Assembly: GCA_050291465.1 (NCBI GenBank)
Contig: JBNKJV010000002.1
Span: 124,001-188,000 of the forward strand
Direction of reading: 5' to 3'
Origin: CBFDBF01 sp050291465
GTDB lineage: Bacteria; Pseudomonadota; Gammaproteobacteria; Chromatiales; Chromatiaceae
Length of the DNA: 64,000 nt
Numbering within the stretch: position 1 is the stretch's first letter; the number at the start of each line of letters is the position of its first letter. A program made the position numbers and the translations under genes. This document shows positions 1 through 8,304 of the stretch, one piece after another. Below the pieces are notes generated by a model that was given only the letters and a program-made list of their open reading frames with translations, did no database searches and had not been told where the DNA came from.

Positions 1-486
1 CCCCTCTTCATACAGACGGACAAACACCTCTTTTACGGCATCGGAGAGGCCGTCGTCCATGGTGAAACGCTCGTGCTCCCAGTCCAGGGAGGAACCCAGG
101 CGCCGCAACTGGCGGGTGATGTTGCCGCCGGACTCCCCGCGCCACTCCCAGATACGTTCGATAAAGGCCTCCCGGCCCAGGTCGTGACGGGTCTTGCCCT
201 CCGTCTCCAGCTGCCGTTCCACCACCATCTGGGTGGCGATGCCGGCGTGGTCGGTACCGGGCTGCCACAGGGTCTTGTCCCCCTTCATGCGGTGATAGCG
301 GATCAGGGTGTCCATGATGGTGTTATTGAAGCCGTGCCCCATATGCAGGCTGCCGGTGACGTTGGGGGGCGGGATCATGATGCAGTAGGCATTGTCCCCG
401 GTTTCGGCGGGCGCAAAGTAGCCGCGCTCCTCCCAGGTCTGGTACCAGCGTTTCTCTAGGGCGTGGGGGTCGTAGGTTTTGTCCAT
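1..486 (-). CDS. valS: Valyl-tRNA synthetase, N-terminal part (cut by window edge)
   Basis: This is the first 162 codons of valyl-tRNA synthetase, the cytoplasmic class I enzyme that charges tRNA-Val. The reading frame is open from an ATG at 486 to the window edge. It carries the class I nucleotide-binding signature as PPPNVTGSLHMGHGF (the HIGH motif is HMGH) and then the conserved block GTDHAGIATQ, both diagnostic of ValS rather than LeuS or IleS. The rest of the protein (catalytic core, KMSKS loop, anticodon domain, coiled-coil tail) lies outside the window. It is transcribed divergently from the lipid-type operon that starts at 689. A TATAAT hexamer on the minus strand 45 bp upstream of the start is a likely promoter element. 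Confidence 0.96.
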   Translation of the reverse strand, partial: MDKTYDPHALEKRWYQTWEERGYFAPAETGDNAYCIMIPPPNVTGSLHMGHGFNNTIMDTLIRYHRMKGDKTLWQPGTDHAGIATQMVVERQLETEGKTRHDLGREAFIERIWEWRGESGGNITRQLRRLGSSLDWEHERFTMDDGLSDAVKEVFVRLYEEG

Positions 487-530
487 GGTGTAATTCTTGC
501 CGCGTAAGGTACAAGCGCTAAAGGGTGCGG

Positions 531-536
531 ATTATA
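531..536 (-). promoter_or_regulatory. Probable -10 element of the valS promoter
   Basis: A perfect TATAAT on the minus strand lies 45 bp upstream of the valS start. The matching -35 region at a 17-bp spacing (TCCGTT) is weak, so only the -10 box is called. The rest of the 487-688 gap shows no gene. On the plus strand a purine-rich GGGAGTAAGG sits directly before the ATG at 689 as ribosome binding site. Confidence 0.45.
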
Positions 537-688
537 CCCGAATGGGGCGCGGAAACGGAAAAAGGGGACGGGGATCTTTCCGGCGGTACGAGCGGTTTGG
601 ACGCATGAGCCCGCACTGGGATGCAGAAACTTGAAGCTGATCCGGAAATACGCCAATCTGCACAGGAATATGGAAGTCGGGAGTAAGG

Positions 689-2188
689 ATGTTCAGGTTT
701 CGCCGCCAGGTCTATCTTGATAATAACGCCACCACGCCTATCCATCCCCGGGTGCGGCACCGGATGTGCAAGGTTCTGGCGAGAGTCTATGGCAATCCCT
801 CGTCTCTCTACCGAATCGCCCGCAATGCGGCGGAGATCCTGGAGGATTCACGCCGCACGGTGGCCACGGCGGTGGGCGCCGAGCCCGAGGAGATCATATT
901 TACCGGCAGCGCCAGCGAGGCCAATAATCAGGCCCTGAAATCCCTGCTATCGCTCTCATCGGAACGTACCACCGTTATATCCACCCCCATTGAACACCCT
1001 TCGGTGATGGAGACGCTGGCCTACCTGGAGGCGCAGGGACTGCGGGTGGTGTTCTGCCCGGTGGACAGGTACGGCCGGATCCAGATGCAGGCATTGGAGC
1101 AGCTGGTTGGAGAGGACACCCTGGCCCTCTGCTGCATGGCCGCCAACAATGAAATCGGCGCCGTCCAGGATATCCCTGCGGTGGTCGCTCTGGCGCAACG
1201 CCATGGCGCCCTGGTGATTTCGGACTGCGTGCAGGCCCTGGGCAAGATCCCGCTGGATGTGAAGAGGCTCGGGGTGGATTACGCCGTCTTTTCCGCCCAC
1301 AAGATCCAGGGTCCGAAAGGGGTGGGGGCGCTCTATGTGCGGGAGGGTGCGCCGCTCACGCCGTTGATCCACGGCGGCCATCAGGAGGGGGGGCTGCGCG
1401 CCGGCACCGAAGGATTGCACAATATTGCCGGATTTGCCGTGGCCTGTGCCCGGGTGGAGAGGCTGCTGGCCGCTTCCGAGGGGATGCGGAACCTGCAGCG
1501 GCGGCTGGAAGAGGGTATCCGGGAAATCCTGCCGGCGGTTCAGATCAATTCGCCCCCGAAAGACGGTCTGCCCAACACGCTCAACGTCACCTTTCCCGGT
1601 TTCGACAACGCCGCGATGCTGGCCTTTCTGGATTATCAGGGGATAGGCGTTTCCGCCGGTTCGGCCTGCAACACCCATGCGAATACCCCGTCCCACGTAC
1701 TCAAGGCGATCGGTCTCAACGAGGAGGAAGCACGCCAGACCCTGCGGTTCAGTCTCTGTGCCGAGACCTCGCGGCGTCAGATCGATTACGCGCTGAAGGC
1801 GCTGCGGGATTTTCTGCTGCAACGCAAGCTGCCGGTGTTGATGGTGAGTCCGCGTCAGCTTGACGAGACCATGCTGTACAATGAAAATCTGTTCATCGTT
1901 GATATACGCCATGGATATGATCGCAAGCTCCTGGAGGGGTTGCCGAATTCGCATGAGGCAAAATCCGTCTTTCTTAAAAAGTATCTTCGGGCCATCCCGA
2001 AAGACAAGGATATTCTTGTGGTTTGCCAGGGTGGCACCGATGGCCCCGTCGCAGCCTATTACCTACGTTCCAAGGGCTATCGCCGGGTCAGTTTTGTGAT
2101 GGGTGGTGTTATCGGCTGGAAGCTGTTCCAACCCGAACTCTACCGGAAACTGGCCGGCAGGAACGTCAGCCAACTGCAGGAGGCCTGA
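689..2188 (+). CDS. Cysteine desulfurase fused to a rhodanese domain
   Basis: Residues 1 to about 375 are a class V (NifS/IscS-type) PLP cysteine desulfurase: YLDNNATTP at the N-terminus, the PLP lysine at about K205 in SAHKIQGPKGVG, and the mobile catalytic cysteine at about C327 in SAGSACNTH. Residues about 385-490 form a rhodanese-like domain with a candidate active-site cysteine at about C446 in VVCQGGTDG. The fusion could take sulfur from cysteine and relay it as a persulfide within one polypeptide. IscS proteins are about 400 residues, so the extra 100 are the rhodanese part. It is the first gene of a fourteen-gene run containing four radical SAM enzymes, so local supply of sulfide for Fe-S clusters, or of sulfur for a product, is plausible but inferred. 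Confidence 0.9.
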   Translation: MFRFRRQVYLDNNATTPIHPRVRHRMCKVLARVYGNPSSLYRIARNAAEILEDSRRTVATAVGAEPEEIIFTGSASEANNQALKSLLSLSSERTTVISTPIEHPSVMETLAYLEAQGLRVVFCPVDRYGRIQMQALEQLVGEDTLALCCMAANNEIGAVQDIPAVVALAQRHGALVISDCVQALGKIPLDVKRLGVDYAVFSAHKIQGPKGVGALYVREGAPLTPLIHGGHQEGGLRAGTEGLHNIAGFAVACARVERLLAASEGMRNLQRRLEEGIREILPAVQINSPPKDGLPNTLNVTFPGFDNAAMLAFLDYQGIGVSAGSACNTHANTPSHVLKAIGLNEEEARQTLRFSLCAETSRRQIDYALKALRDFLLQRKLPVLMVSPRQLDETMLYNENLFIVDIRHGYDRKLLEGLPNSHEAKSVFLKKYLRAIPKDKDILVVCQGGTDGPVAAYYLRSKGYRRVSFVMGGVIGWKLFQPELYRKLAGRNVSQLQEA

Positions 2189-2195
2189 ATACACC

Positions 2196-2678
2196 ATGCG
2201 TTTTCATCTCATCGACCGTATCGACGAGATCTGTCACGGTCGGTATGTAGTGGCGGTAAAGTGTGTCTCTCTGTCCGATGATGTCTTCGATGAACACTTT
2301 CCCGGATATCCTATCTTCCCGGGTACCCTGATACTCGAGGGGCTGGCCCAACTCGGCGGTTCCTTTTTCGAAATGACCATGCAGGAACGGGGACTGCCGT
2401 TGAAATGCACGGTGCTGAGCATCGTGCGCGAGTTCAAAATCCGCAAGCCGGTATATCCGGGGGACCGACTGGTCTATCGTGCGGAAATCTTGTCCATGCA
2501 GGATAACTTCGGCGTCGCCGCGGTGGAGGCGAGCGTCGATGACGAACCGTGCGCCGGGGGTGAGCTGATGTTCACCTTTATCGATCTGCCGAACGAAAAG
2601 ATCCGTGAATCCCGCGAGGAACTCTACGGGATTGTCACCCGCCAGACGCGTTTCGTGAAAGATGAAGATACTGTTTGA
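2196..2678 (+). CDS. 3-hydroxyacyl-ACP dehydratase, FabZ/FabA-like hotdog fold
   Basis: This 160-residue protein has the FabZ-type hotdog signature DEHFPGYPIFPGTLILEGLAQ, with the catalytic His in HFPG and the conserved Pro/Glu helix. It would dehydrate a beta-hydroxyacyl-ACP to the enoyl-ACP in the cytoplasm. I chose the ATG at 2196, 8 bp after the preceding stop, because the family begins with this MRFHLIDRID-type strand. The 3' end overlaps the next gene by 17 bp. Its place beside ketosynthase, ACP and ketoreductase genes, away from the housekeeping fab genes, points to a dedicated acyl assembly line. Confidence 0.87.
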   Translation: MRFHLIDRIDEICHGRYVVAVKCVSLSDDVFDEHFPGYPIFPGTLILEGLAQLGGSFFEMTMQERGLPLKCTVLSIVREFKIRKPVYPGDRLVYRAEILSMQDNFGVAAVEASVDDEPCAGGELMFTFIDLPNEKIRESREELYGIVTRQTRFVKDEDTV

Positions 2679-3246
2679 AGCATACGATCGCGACGCGCCC
2701 ATACCGATACAGCGCCATATAAAAAACCGCAAACTGGTGAAGTACTTCAACCGGGAGACCGCGGCCGCCGTGGTGTGTGCCGCCCGGTTACTGGACGTCG
2801 AAACCCTGGATCCCGCCACCCCCTTCTATTACGAGACCGGTCTCATGGAGTTCGAGGATCTCGGCCTGGATCACATCGCCCGGGAGAGCGTGGACGGCGA
2901 CGGCCGCTTCGACCAACGGGGATTCGCCCTGGAGGGCGCCAGGGCGGTTCCGCCCCTGACCCAGTTCAAGGCCCTCTATAACATGCCCCTTAGTTTTGTT
3001 TCCATCGAGCAGGGTCTGACCGGGGACAACGGCGTGGTCTATGCCTCGGCTCGGGGGTTGCTGGAACTGGCTCTCTGCGCCTCCGGCGGGGAAACGGTTC
3101 TTCTCGGTTGCGGCAAGACCCATGCCGACGGCAGGGTCGAGAGCGGTTTCGCCCTGGTGCAAAGGGAGGCGCTGGAGAACGCGCCCCTGCGCGATGGGGA
3201 TATGGAGGGAATCGAGCTGATGCGCCGCTGGGCGGGGACGCAATGA
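2662..3246 (+). CDS. Half-length ketosynthase-like protein without catalytic cysteine
   Basis: This 194-residue protein resembles only the N-terminal half of a beta-ketoacyl synthase (the Ketoacyl-synt_2 type). The stretch where ketosynthases carry the nucleophile reads SIEQGLTGDNG, with no cysteine, and the half that would hold the two catalytic histidines is absent. It therefore cannot catalyse condensation on its own. It overlaps the dehydratase by 17 bp and the full ketosynthase by an ATGA overlap at 3243-3246, a spacing typical of translationally coupled subunits. A non-catalytic partner comparable to chain-length factors, or to the small KS-like proteins of aryl polyene clusters, is the best inference. 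Family assignment is moderately sure; function is not known. Confidence 0.7.
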   Translation: MKILFEAYDRDAPIPIQRHIKNRKLVKYFNRETAAAVVCAARLLDVETLDPATPFYYETGLMEFEDLGLDHIARESVDGDGRFDQRGFALEGARAVPPLTQFKALYNMPLSFVSIEQGLTGDNGVVYASARGLLELALCASGGETVLLGCGKTHADGRVESGFALVQREALENAPLRDGDMEGIELMRRWAGTQ

Positions 3247-4436
3247 ATCGGGTGGTGATTACCGGCGCGGGGGTGGTGTCGCCCCTGGGATCGGGCAAGG
3301 AGGAATTTTTTGCCGGTCTGCACGCCGGTTTTCGCGGTATCGATCTGATCCGTTCCTTTGATACCCGTTTTTTTCCCAGCGCCCTCGGTGCCGAGGCGCG
3401 GTCCGGCGGAGAGGTGATTCCCGGCGATACCCGCTGCGACCGCAAGGCGATGTTCATGCACAGCGCCCTGGCGGAGCTGTTCCGTGATTCAACCGTCGGT
3501 GCTTATGCACCGGAGGCGCGGGTGCTGCACCTGGGGGCGGGGATCGACTATTTCGATCTTCCCGGCTATGTGGAGGATCCCGCCGGCGCCCACTGGACCG
3601 CCTATAGCGCCCGCTCCAGCGAGGCGGTTAAACGCCTTGCCGGGGAGTACGGTCTGGCCGGCGGACATGGGGCCAATGTCTCCGCCTGTGTGGCCTCCAC
3701 CCAGGCCATGGGCTGGGCCCTGCGCAAACTGCGCCGGGAACCGGACAGGGCGGTGGTCACCGGGGGCTTCGATTCCATGCTTTCACATCTCCATTATATG
3801 GGTTTCTATAACCTGGGGGCGCTCTCGGACTGGGGCGGGGATCCGGCCGGTGCCTGCCGTCCGTTCGATCGTCAGCGCTGTGGTCTGGTGATCGGGGAAG
3901 GGGCGGTGACCTATCTGTTCGAAAGCGCGCAGCATGCGGATCCGGAACGAATTCTGTGCGAGGTGGCCGGTTACGGTTCCACCATGGACGCCTACATGGT
4001 CACTGATCCGGAACCCGGCGGGCGCATGCTGGCGGAAGCTGCGCGCCGCGCCATTGCCGACGCCGGTATCACCCCGGAGGAGATAGACAGCCTGGATCTT
4101 CACGGAACCGGAACGGTCAAGAACGCCCTGGCCGAGGTACGGGCCCTGGAACTGGTGTTCGGTGAGCGCTACCGGGAAATCCCGGCCTTTGCTCTCAAGG
4201 GCCAGATCGGACACCTGATCGGCGCCTGTGGGGCCATGGAGGTGTTGGGGGTGATCGATGCCCTGCGTCACCAGCGGGTGTTGCCCAGCGTGAACTGCGA
4301 GGAACCGGATCCGGAGATTCCCCTCAATTTGATACGCGGAGCGCCTTATTCCACGCGGATCCACTACGTACTGAAACTGAATGCCGCTTTTGGCGGCCAG
4401 AACACCGCCTTGGTGCTGAAGAGTTATGAGCCGTAA
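3243..4436 (+). CDS. Beta-ketoacyl-ACP synthase (FabF-like)
   Basis: A complete 397-residue ketosynthase that condenses acyl and malonyl units carried on ACP. The full triad is visible: nucleophile at about C149 in NVSACVAST, first histidine at about H287 in LHGTGT, second at about H324 in GHLIGACG. The N-terminal RVVITGAGVVSPLG strand is typical and fixes the ATG at 3243, which overlaps the preceding stop (ATGA). Length is close to FabF (about 410). As the only catalytic condensing enzyme in the run it presumably defines the acyl chain. The cysteine-less half ketosynthase just upstream is its likely partner. Confidence 0.9.
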   Translation: MNRVVITGAGVVSPLGSGKEEFFAGLHAGFRGIDLIRSFDTRFFPSALGAEARSGGEVIPGDTRCDRKAMFMHSALAELFRDSTVGAYAPEARVLHLGAGIDYFDLPGYVEDPAGAHWTAYSARSSEAVKRLAGEYGLAGGHGANVSACVASTQAMGWALRKLRREPDRAVVTGGFDSMLSHLHYMGFYNLGALSDWGGDPAGACRPFDRQRCGLVIGEGAVTYLFESAQHADPERILCEVAGYGSTMDAYMVTDPEPGGRMLAEAARRAIADAGITPEEIDSLDLHGTGTVKNALAEVRALELVFGERYREIPAFALKGQIGHLIGACGAMEVLGVIDALRHQRVLPSVNCEEPDPEIPLNLIRGAPYSTRIHYVLKLNAAFGGQNTALVLKSYEP

Positions 4437-4480
4437 CATGGATATCGATGGTTACACGGTTCTCGCTAGGGAGATCTAGG

Positions 4481-5068
4481 ATGCAGGGGAAAACCAGCTA
4501 CGAGATTTTGGAGCGGATCTGCAAGGCACGGCGGGCACGCCGTGACTTCGCCCCCGAGCCCCTGGACGGGGAGCTGATCGAGAAGGTGCTTGAGGTGGCC
4601 TATACCTCGCCCTATGCCTCGGGCAGAAAGAACTGGGAGATTCAGGTCGTTACCGATAGGGATCTGATAGGAAGCATGGCGGAGACGGTGGAGGCGAAGG
4701 TGCAGGAGATCCGCCGGCGCATTCGTCCCGACTTTGATGCGGATTTCGCCGCCTATGCGGAGAATTTCCTGGGTTTCGCCCGTGCTCCGGCACTGTTTGT
4801 ACCGACCTTTCGGACGGCAAGGACCCTCACGCCCATGGTGGCCGACGCGGAACCGGCATTGATTGAGTGGGAGCGGGACAACTACGTCAAATCCATCTCC
4901 TGCGTCGGTATGCTGATTCTGCTGGCGGCGGAGAGCCTGGGACTTGCCGCCTGTTACATGACCGGTCCGCTGCTGGCGGAGACTGAGATCGCACGTTTGC
5001 TTGAAGTGAAAAAGGGCCGCAACGTTGCGGCGGTTATTCCCGTGGGTTATCGAACTGGAGAAGATTGA
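4481..5068 (+). CDS. Nitroreductase-family flavoprotein
   Basis: A 195-residue protein of the FMN-dependent nitroreductase superfamily. It starts with the usual ICKARRARRDF segment that contacts FMN phosphate, then TSPYASGRKNWE, and has the C-terminal core LAAESLGLAACYMTGPL typical of the family. The ATG at 4481 is preferred over an upstream one at 4448 because GGGAGATCTAGG precedes it. The stop shares its last base with the ATG of the ACP gene (TGATG), so translation is probably coupled. In this context it may reduce an acyl-ACP double bond, since the run lacks a recognisable enoyl reductase, but the substrate is unknown. Confidence 0.82.
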   Translation: MQGKTSYEILERICKARRARRDFAPEPLDGELIEKVLEVAYTSPYASGRKNWEIQVVTDRDLIGSMAETVEAKVQEIRRRIRPDFDADFAAYAENFLGFARAPALFVPTFRTARTLTPMVADAEPALIEWERDNYVKSISCVGMLILLAAESLGLAACYMTGPLLAETEIARLLEVKKGRNVAAVIPVGYRTGED

Positions 5069-5460
5069 TGGATGTAACGACGCGGCTGCGGGAGATCCTG
5101 CTCCCGGTTTTCGGGCTTGATTCGATTGAGGAACTTCCGCCTGGGGCCTCTTTGGTGGCGGAGATCGGCGCCGACAGTCTGGATTTCGTCGAGATTGTTT
5201 ATCTGGTGGAGAAGGAGTTCGGCGTGGCATTAAAGATGGGAGAACTGCTGATCGCCGATACCACTGTCGATACCGAGACCCTGTTCGTGGAAGGTCGGCT
5301 GACGGAGGAGGGTGCCGCCCTGCTGCAGGGGCAGCTGGCGGACGGCAAGTCCCGTTTCAACCCGGGTATGACCAAGATGGAACTGTTCCGCTCCCTGAGC
5401 GTGGAGGATCTCGCCGAAGCCGTTCGACGGCGTCGGGCTCCGGCGGGGCAGTCATGCTGA
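5068..5460 (+). CDS. Acyl carrier protein with extended C-terminus
   Basis: A 130-residue carrier protein. The phosphopantetheine site is about S37 in EIGADSLDFVEI, which matches the canonical DSL motif. The first 80 residues are a normal ACP fold; about 50 further residues, including a basic end (AEAVRRRRAP), are unusual because FAS ACPs are about 78 residues. The start overlaps the nitroreductase stop by one base, and the end overlaps the ketoreductase start by 7 bp. It would hold the growing acyl chain for the ketosynthase, ketoreductase and dehydratase in this run, and perhaps present it to the radical SAM enzymes. Confidence 0.88.
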   Translation: MDVTTRLREILLPVFGLDSIEELPPGASLVAEIGADSLDFVEIVYLVEKEFGVALKMGELLIADTTVDTETLFVEGRLTEEGAALLQGQLADGKSRFNPGMTKMELFRSLSVEDLAEAVRRRRAPAGQSC

Positions 5461-6176
5461 CGGGAAAGACGGTACTGGTAACCGGCGGCAGCGGCCATAT
5501 CGGGCGCGAGATCTGCCGTACCGCCCATGGTTACGGTGCGCGGGTGGTGTTCAGCTGGTGCAACGATGAGGAAGGGGCGCGGCAGCTTGCCGCGGAGCTT
5601 CCCGGCGCCATGCCGGTGCGCATGGATCTGGCGGACGTTAGCGATATCAAGAACCAGATCGAAAAGCTCTATAGCGAAGTGGAGACCATCCACGCCCTGG
5701 TCAACAACGCCGCTATCGCGCAGGTGATGCCGCTGCCGCTGATCGAGGAACAGGATGTGGATAGAGTCATGGATATCAATATCAAGGGAACTCTCTTCGT
5801 CACCCAACAGGTGATCAAAGGGATGGTGCGGAACAGGACCGGAGTGGTGGTGAATGTGGGTTCCATCGGCGGCAACCGGATGTTCGATGTTCCGGTCACC
5901 TACGCCATGAGCAAGGCGGCGATGAACGGGATGACCTATGCGCTGGCGGTGGAGCTGAAACGCTTCGGTATCCGCGTCAACTCGGTGGTGCCGGGGCTGA
6001 TAGACGGCGGTGTGGGAGAAGGGGTGCCGGAACAGCTGCGGGCTGACTTCGTCAGCCACTGCGCCACCGGCCGCAGCGGCACGGGCGCCGAAGTGGCGGA
6101 GTTGATCTGTTTTCTGGCCAGCGATCGGGCAAGCTATATCAACGGCCAGAACGTCTGCATCGACGGAGGTATTTGA
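5454..6176 (+). CDS. 3-oxoacyl-ACP reductase-like short-chain dehydrogenase (FabG-like)
   Basis: A 240-residue SDR oxidoreductase. It has the NAD(P)-binding glycine motif VTGGSGHIG at the N-terminus, NNAA in the middle, and catalytic Y150 and K154 in YAMSK, followed by RVNSVVPG and the C-terminal INGQNVCIDGG. It would reduce beta-ketoacyl-ACP to the hydroxyacyl form in the cytoplasm. It overlaps the ACP gene by 7 bp and shares one base with the next start. With ketosynthase, dehydratase and ACP it completes three of the four FAS-II steps in this operon. Confidence 0.9.
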   Translation: MLTGKTVLVTGGSGHIGREICRTAHGYGARVVFSWCNDEEGARQLAAELPGAMPVRMDLADVSDIKNQIEKLYSEVETIHALVNNAAIAQVMPLPLIEEQDVDRVMDINIKGTLFVTQQVIKGMVRNRTGVVVNVGSIGGNRMFDVPVTYAMSKAAMNGMTYALAVELKRFGIRVNSVVPGLIDGGVGEGVPEQLRADFVSHCATGRSGTGAEVAELICFLASDRASYINGQNVCIDGGI

Positions 6177-7579
6177 TGGCGGACGAGGAGGAGATCTACC
6201 TGCGTTCGACCCTCGCCTACTGCAGTGATTGCGGAGAAAGCGAGTTCGCCCGTATCGTAGCCCGGCCCCAGGGGGTCTATATGGAGCGCATGTGTCCGCT
6301 TCACGGCAGCCGGCGTATCAGGATTGCCCGGGACCCGGCCTGGTACCGGGCCCGTACCGCCCTGCCCAGGAGTGCCTGTGACAAGGGGGAGCGGCGTCCT
6401 TCAAAACTGGGTTGTCCCCACGATTGCGGACCCTGTCAGTGGCACAGCGGCGGGCTTCATCTGCCGGTTTTTTCCATCACCAACGACTGTAACCTCGATT
6501 GCCCGATCTGTTTCACCTTCAACCGGCCGGACCGGAAGTACTACAAGCCGGTAGAGGATGTGCAGAAGATAATCGACCATATCCTTGATTATTCGGGAGG
6601 TGTGCAGCTCATCAACCTCACCGGTGGTGAACCCACTCTGCATCCGCAGCTGTTCGAGATTCTCGACGCCTGCCGGCAGCAGGGGATCGGGCGTGTGACC
6701 ATGAACAGCAACGGTCTGAAGATCGCCGGAGACCGGCGTTTCGCCGAGCGAATCAAGGCCTCCGGTGTGCAGGTGGTGCTCTCCCTCGATACCCTGGATC
6801 CGGACAAGAGCCGCATCATCCACGGCAAGGACGTAACCACGGCCAAGCGCAACTGCCTGCAGACTCTGGAAGAGCTGGATATTCCCACCACCCTGCTGCC
6901 GGTGTGTATCAAGGGCGTGAATGAGACGGATGTGGCGGAGATCGTACACGACTACTTTCAAAAACCTTTCGTGCGCAGCATTACCATCCAGAACATGACC
7001 TATACCGGGGAAAACGGCAGCCGTTTCGAGCCCCGGGAGCACATCACCCTCGATGAGGTGGAGAATCTTCTGCTACGCCCCGGTCGTATCGCCCGGGAGG
7101 ATTTCTTCGCGCTCTCCGCCTACCACCCCCTTTGTTACTCCGCGGCATACTACATCCTGGGTGAGGAGAACATGCTGCCCCTGGCAAGGCTGTTCGAACC
7201 GGAACAGCTCGCCGAATTAACCGCGGACGCCTATTTTATCGATCCCCGGCACGACTTCGCCGCGGCTTTCCGGGACGGCATCAACCGGCTCTGGGGAAGC
7301 GGAGCGGCGCAGGATGATCTGGACCTGCTGCGTGGTTTTCTTGACGAGCTCTATCCGGGGGACCGGCGGTTGACACCGGAACAGCATCAGGAGGTACTGG
7401 AGCGCCGGGTGAAGATGATTCTGATTCATCCGCATATGGATCGGGATAACTTCGACATCGACAGGGTCAGCAGTTGCGGAGACCTGGTGCCGGATGAGTC
7501 GGGACGGATGGTGCCGGCCTGTGCCTACAATCTGCTCTATCGTCAGCAGGATCCCCGTTTCTGGAGAGAGCCGGAATGA
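6176..7579 (+). CDS. Large radical SAM enzyme, Tes-like (paralog 1)
   Basis: A 467-residue radical SAM protein. An N-terminal cysteine-rich segment (YCSDCGES, then MCPLHG) and GCPHDCGPC precede the SAM-cluster motif CNLDCPIC, with ligands C105, C109 and C112. NLTGGEPTLHP is the SAM-binding GGE motif. The C-terminus has further cysteines (SSCGDLVP, PACAYN), suggesting an auxiliary metal cluster. This architecture, with a CPxHG N-terminal segment, is that of the family containing archaeal tetraether synthase Tes and bacterial relatives that join lipid tails by C-C bonds; I infer a similar reaction on an acyl chain. It starts at the ATG within TTTGATGG, overlapping the SDR stop by one base. A paralog lies at 8869. 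Confidence 0.85.
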   Translation: MADEEEIYLRSTLAYCSDCGESEFARIVARPQGVYMERMCPLHGSRRIRIARDPAWYRARTALPRSACDKGERRPSKLGCPHDCGPCQWHSGGLHLPVFSITNDCNLDCPICFTFNRPDRKYYKPVEDVQKIIDHILDYSGGVQLINLTGGEPTLHPQLFEILDACRQQGIGRVTMNSNGLKIAGDRRFAERIKASGVQVVLSLDTLDPDKSRIIHGKDVTTAKRNCLQTLEELDIPTTLLPVCIKGVNETDVAEIVHDYFQKPFVRSITIQNMTYTGENGSRFEPREHITLDEVENLLLRPGRIAREDFFALSAYHPLCYSAAYYILGEENMLPLARLFEPEQLAELTADAYFIDPRHDFAAAFRDGINRLWGSGAAQDDLDLLRGFLDELYPGDRRLTPEQHQEVLERRVKMILIHPHMDRDNFDIDRVSSCGDLVPDESGRMVPACAYNLLYRQQDPRFWREPE

Positions 7580-8304
7580 GGCGTTACCTCCTGGGGATGA
7601 TACTGATATCGACGGTTATGGCCGGCGAGGCGGCGGAACAGGTGTCTCCGAATGTGGAGCAGACCATCCGTGACGCGCGGGCCGCTTATGAACAGATCGA
7701 GGATTACACCTGTACCCTGCACCGGCGGGAACGATTCGGTGGGAAACTCGAAGAGAAAGGCGATGTGATTTTCAAATATATGAAACCCCGGCGTTTCTAT
7801 ATGAAGTGGCCCAAGGAGTCCATCGAGGCGATTTATGCCGAGGGCAGTTACGACGACCGGATGGTCATTCACGGGGGGTGGTTGTTCAAATACCTCAGTG
7901 TCGCGGTGGATCCGGCGCTGGCGTTGAAGAGTAACCGCCATACCCTGCTGGAGGCCGACATCGGCCATATTCTGGATGTTCTTGAAAGCAATTACCGCCT
8001 GGCCCGGATGAACGGTGACGCCCGGATAGCATTCGAAGGCAGGGAGTTTCTTGACGGCAGGGAGGTTCTGATCTTTCACGGTCTGTTTCCCCCGGGGAAG
8101 GGATACTATGGCCACCGGGTACGGGTGGATATCGACCGGGAATATCGTCTGCCCGTCCGTATCACCGTCCATGGATGGGCGAATGAACTGCTCGAGATGT
8201 ACCACTATACCGATATGACATTGAACGCGGGGCTTACGAAACGGGATTTCGATGTCAGCAACGACGCCTACCTGTTCCGGCTCGGCAGCAGGGTGGAACT
8301 GTGA
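7576..8304 (+). CDS. DUF1571-like secreted protein
   Basis: A 242-residue protein with a short N-terminal signal peptide (MRRYLLGMILISTVMAGEAA), so it is probably periplasmic. The mature part resembles DUF1571 proteins, which have a LolA/LolB-like half-barrel feel: DYTCTLHRRERFGGKLEEKG, then VIFKYMKPRRFYMKW, and a late YHYTDMTLN. Lipid or lipoprotein carrier functions are suspected for such folds but not proven here. It overlaps the preceding radical SAM stop by 4 bp (ATGA) and the following acyltransferase start by 4 bp (GTGA). In this operon it could bind or transport the finished lipid in the periplasm. Confidence 0.72.
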   Translation: MRRYLLGMILISTVMAGEAAEQVSPNVEQTIRDARAAYEQIEDYTCTLHRRERFGGKLEEKGDVIFKYMKPRRFYMKWPKESIEAIYAEGSYDDRMVIHGGWLFKYLSVAVDPALALKSNRHTLLEADIGHILDVLESNYRLARMNGDARIAFEGREFLDGREVLIFHGLFPPGKGYYGHRVRVDIDREYRLPVRITVHGWANELLEMYHYTDMTLNAGLTKRDFDVSNDAYLFRLGSRVEL

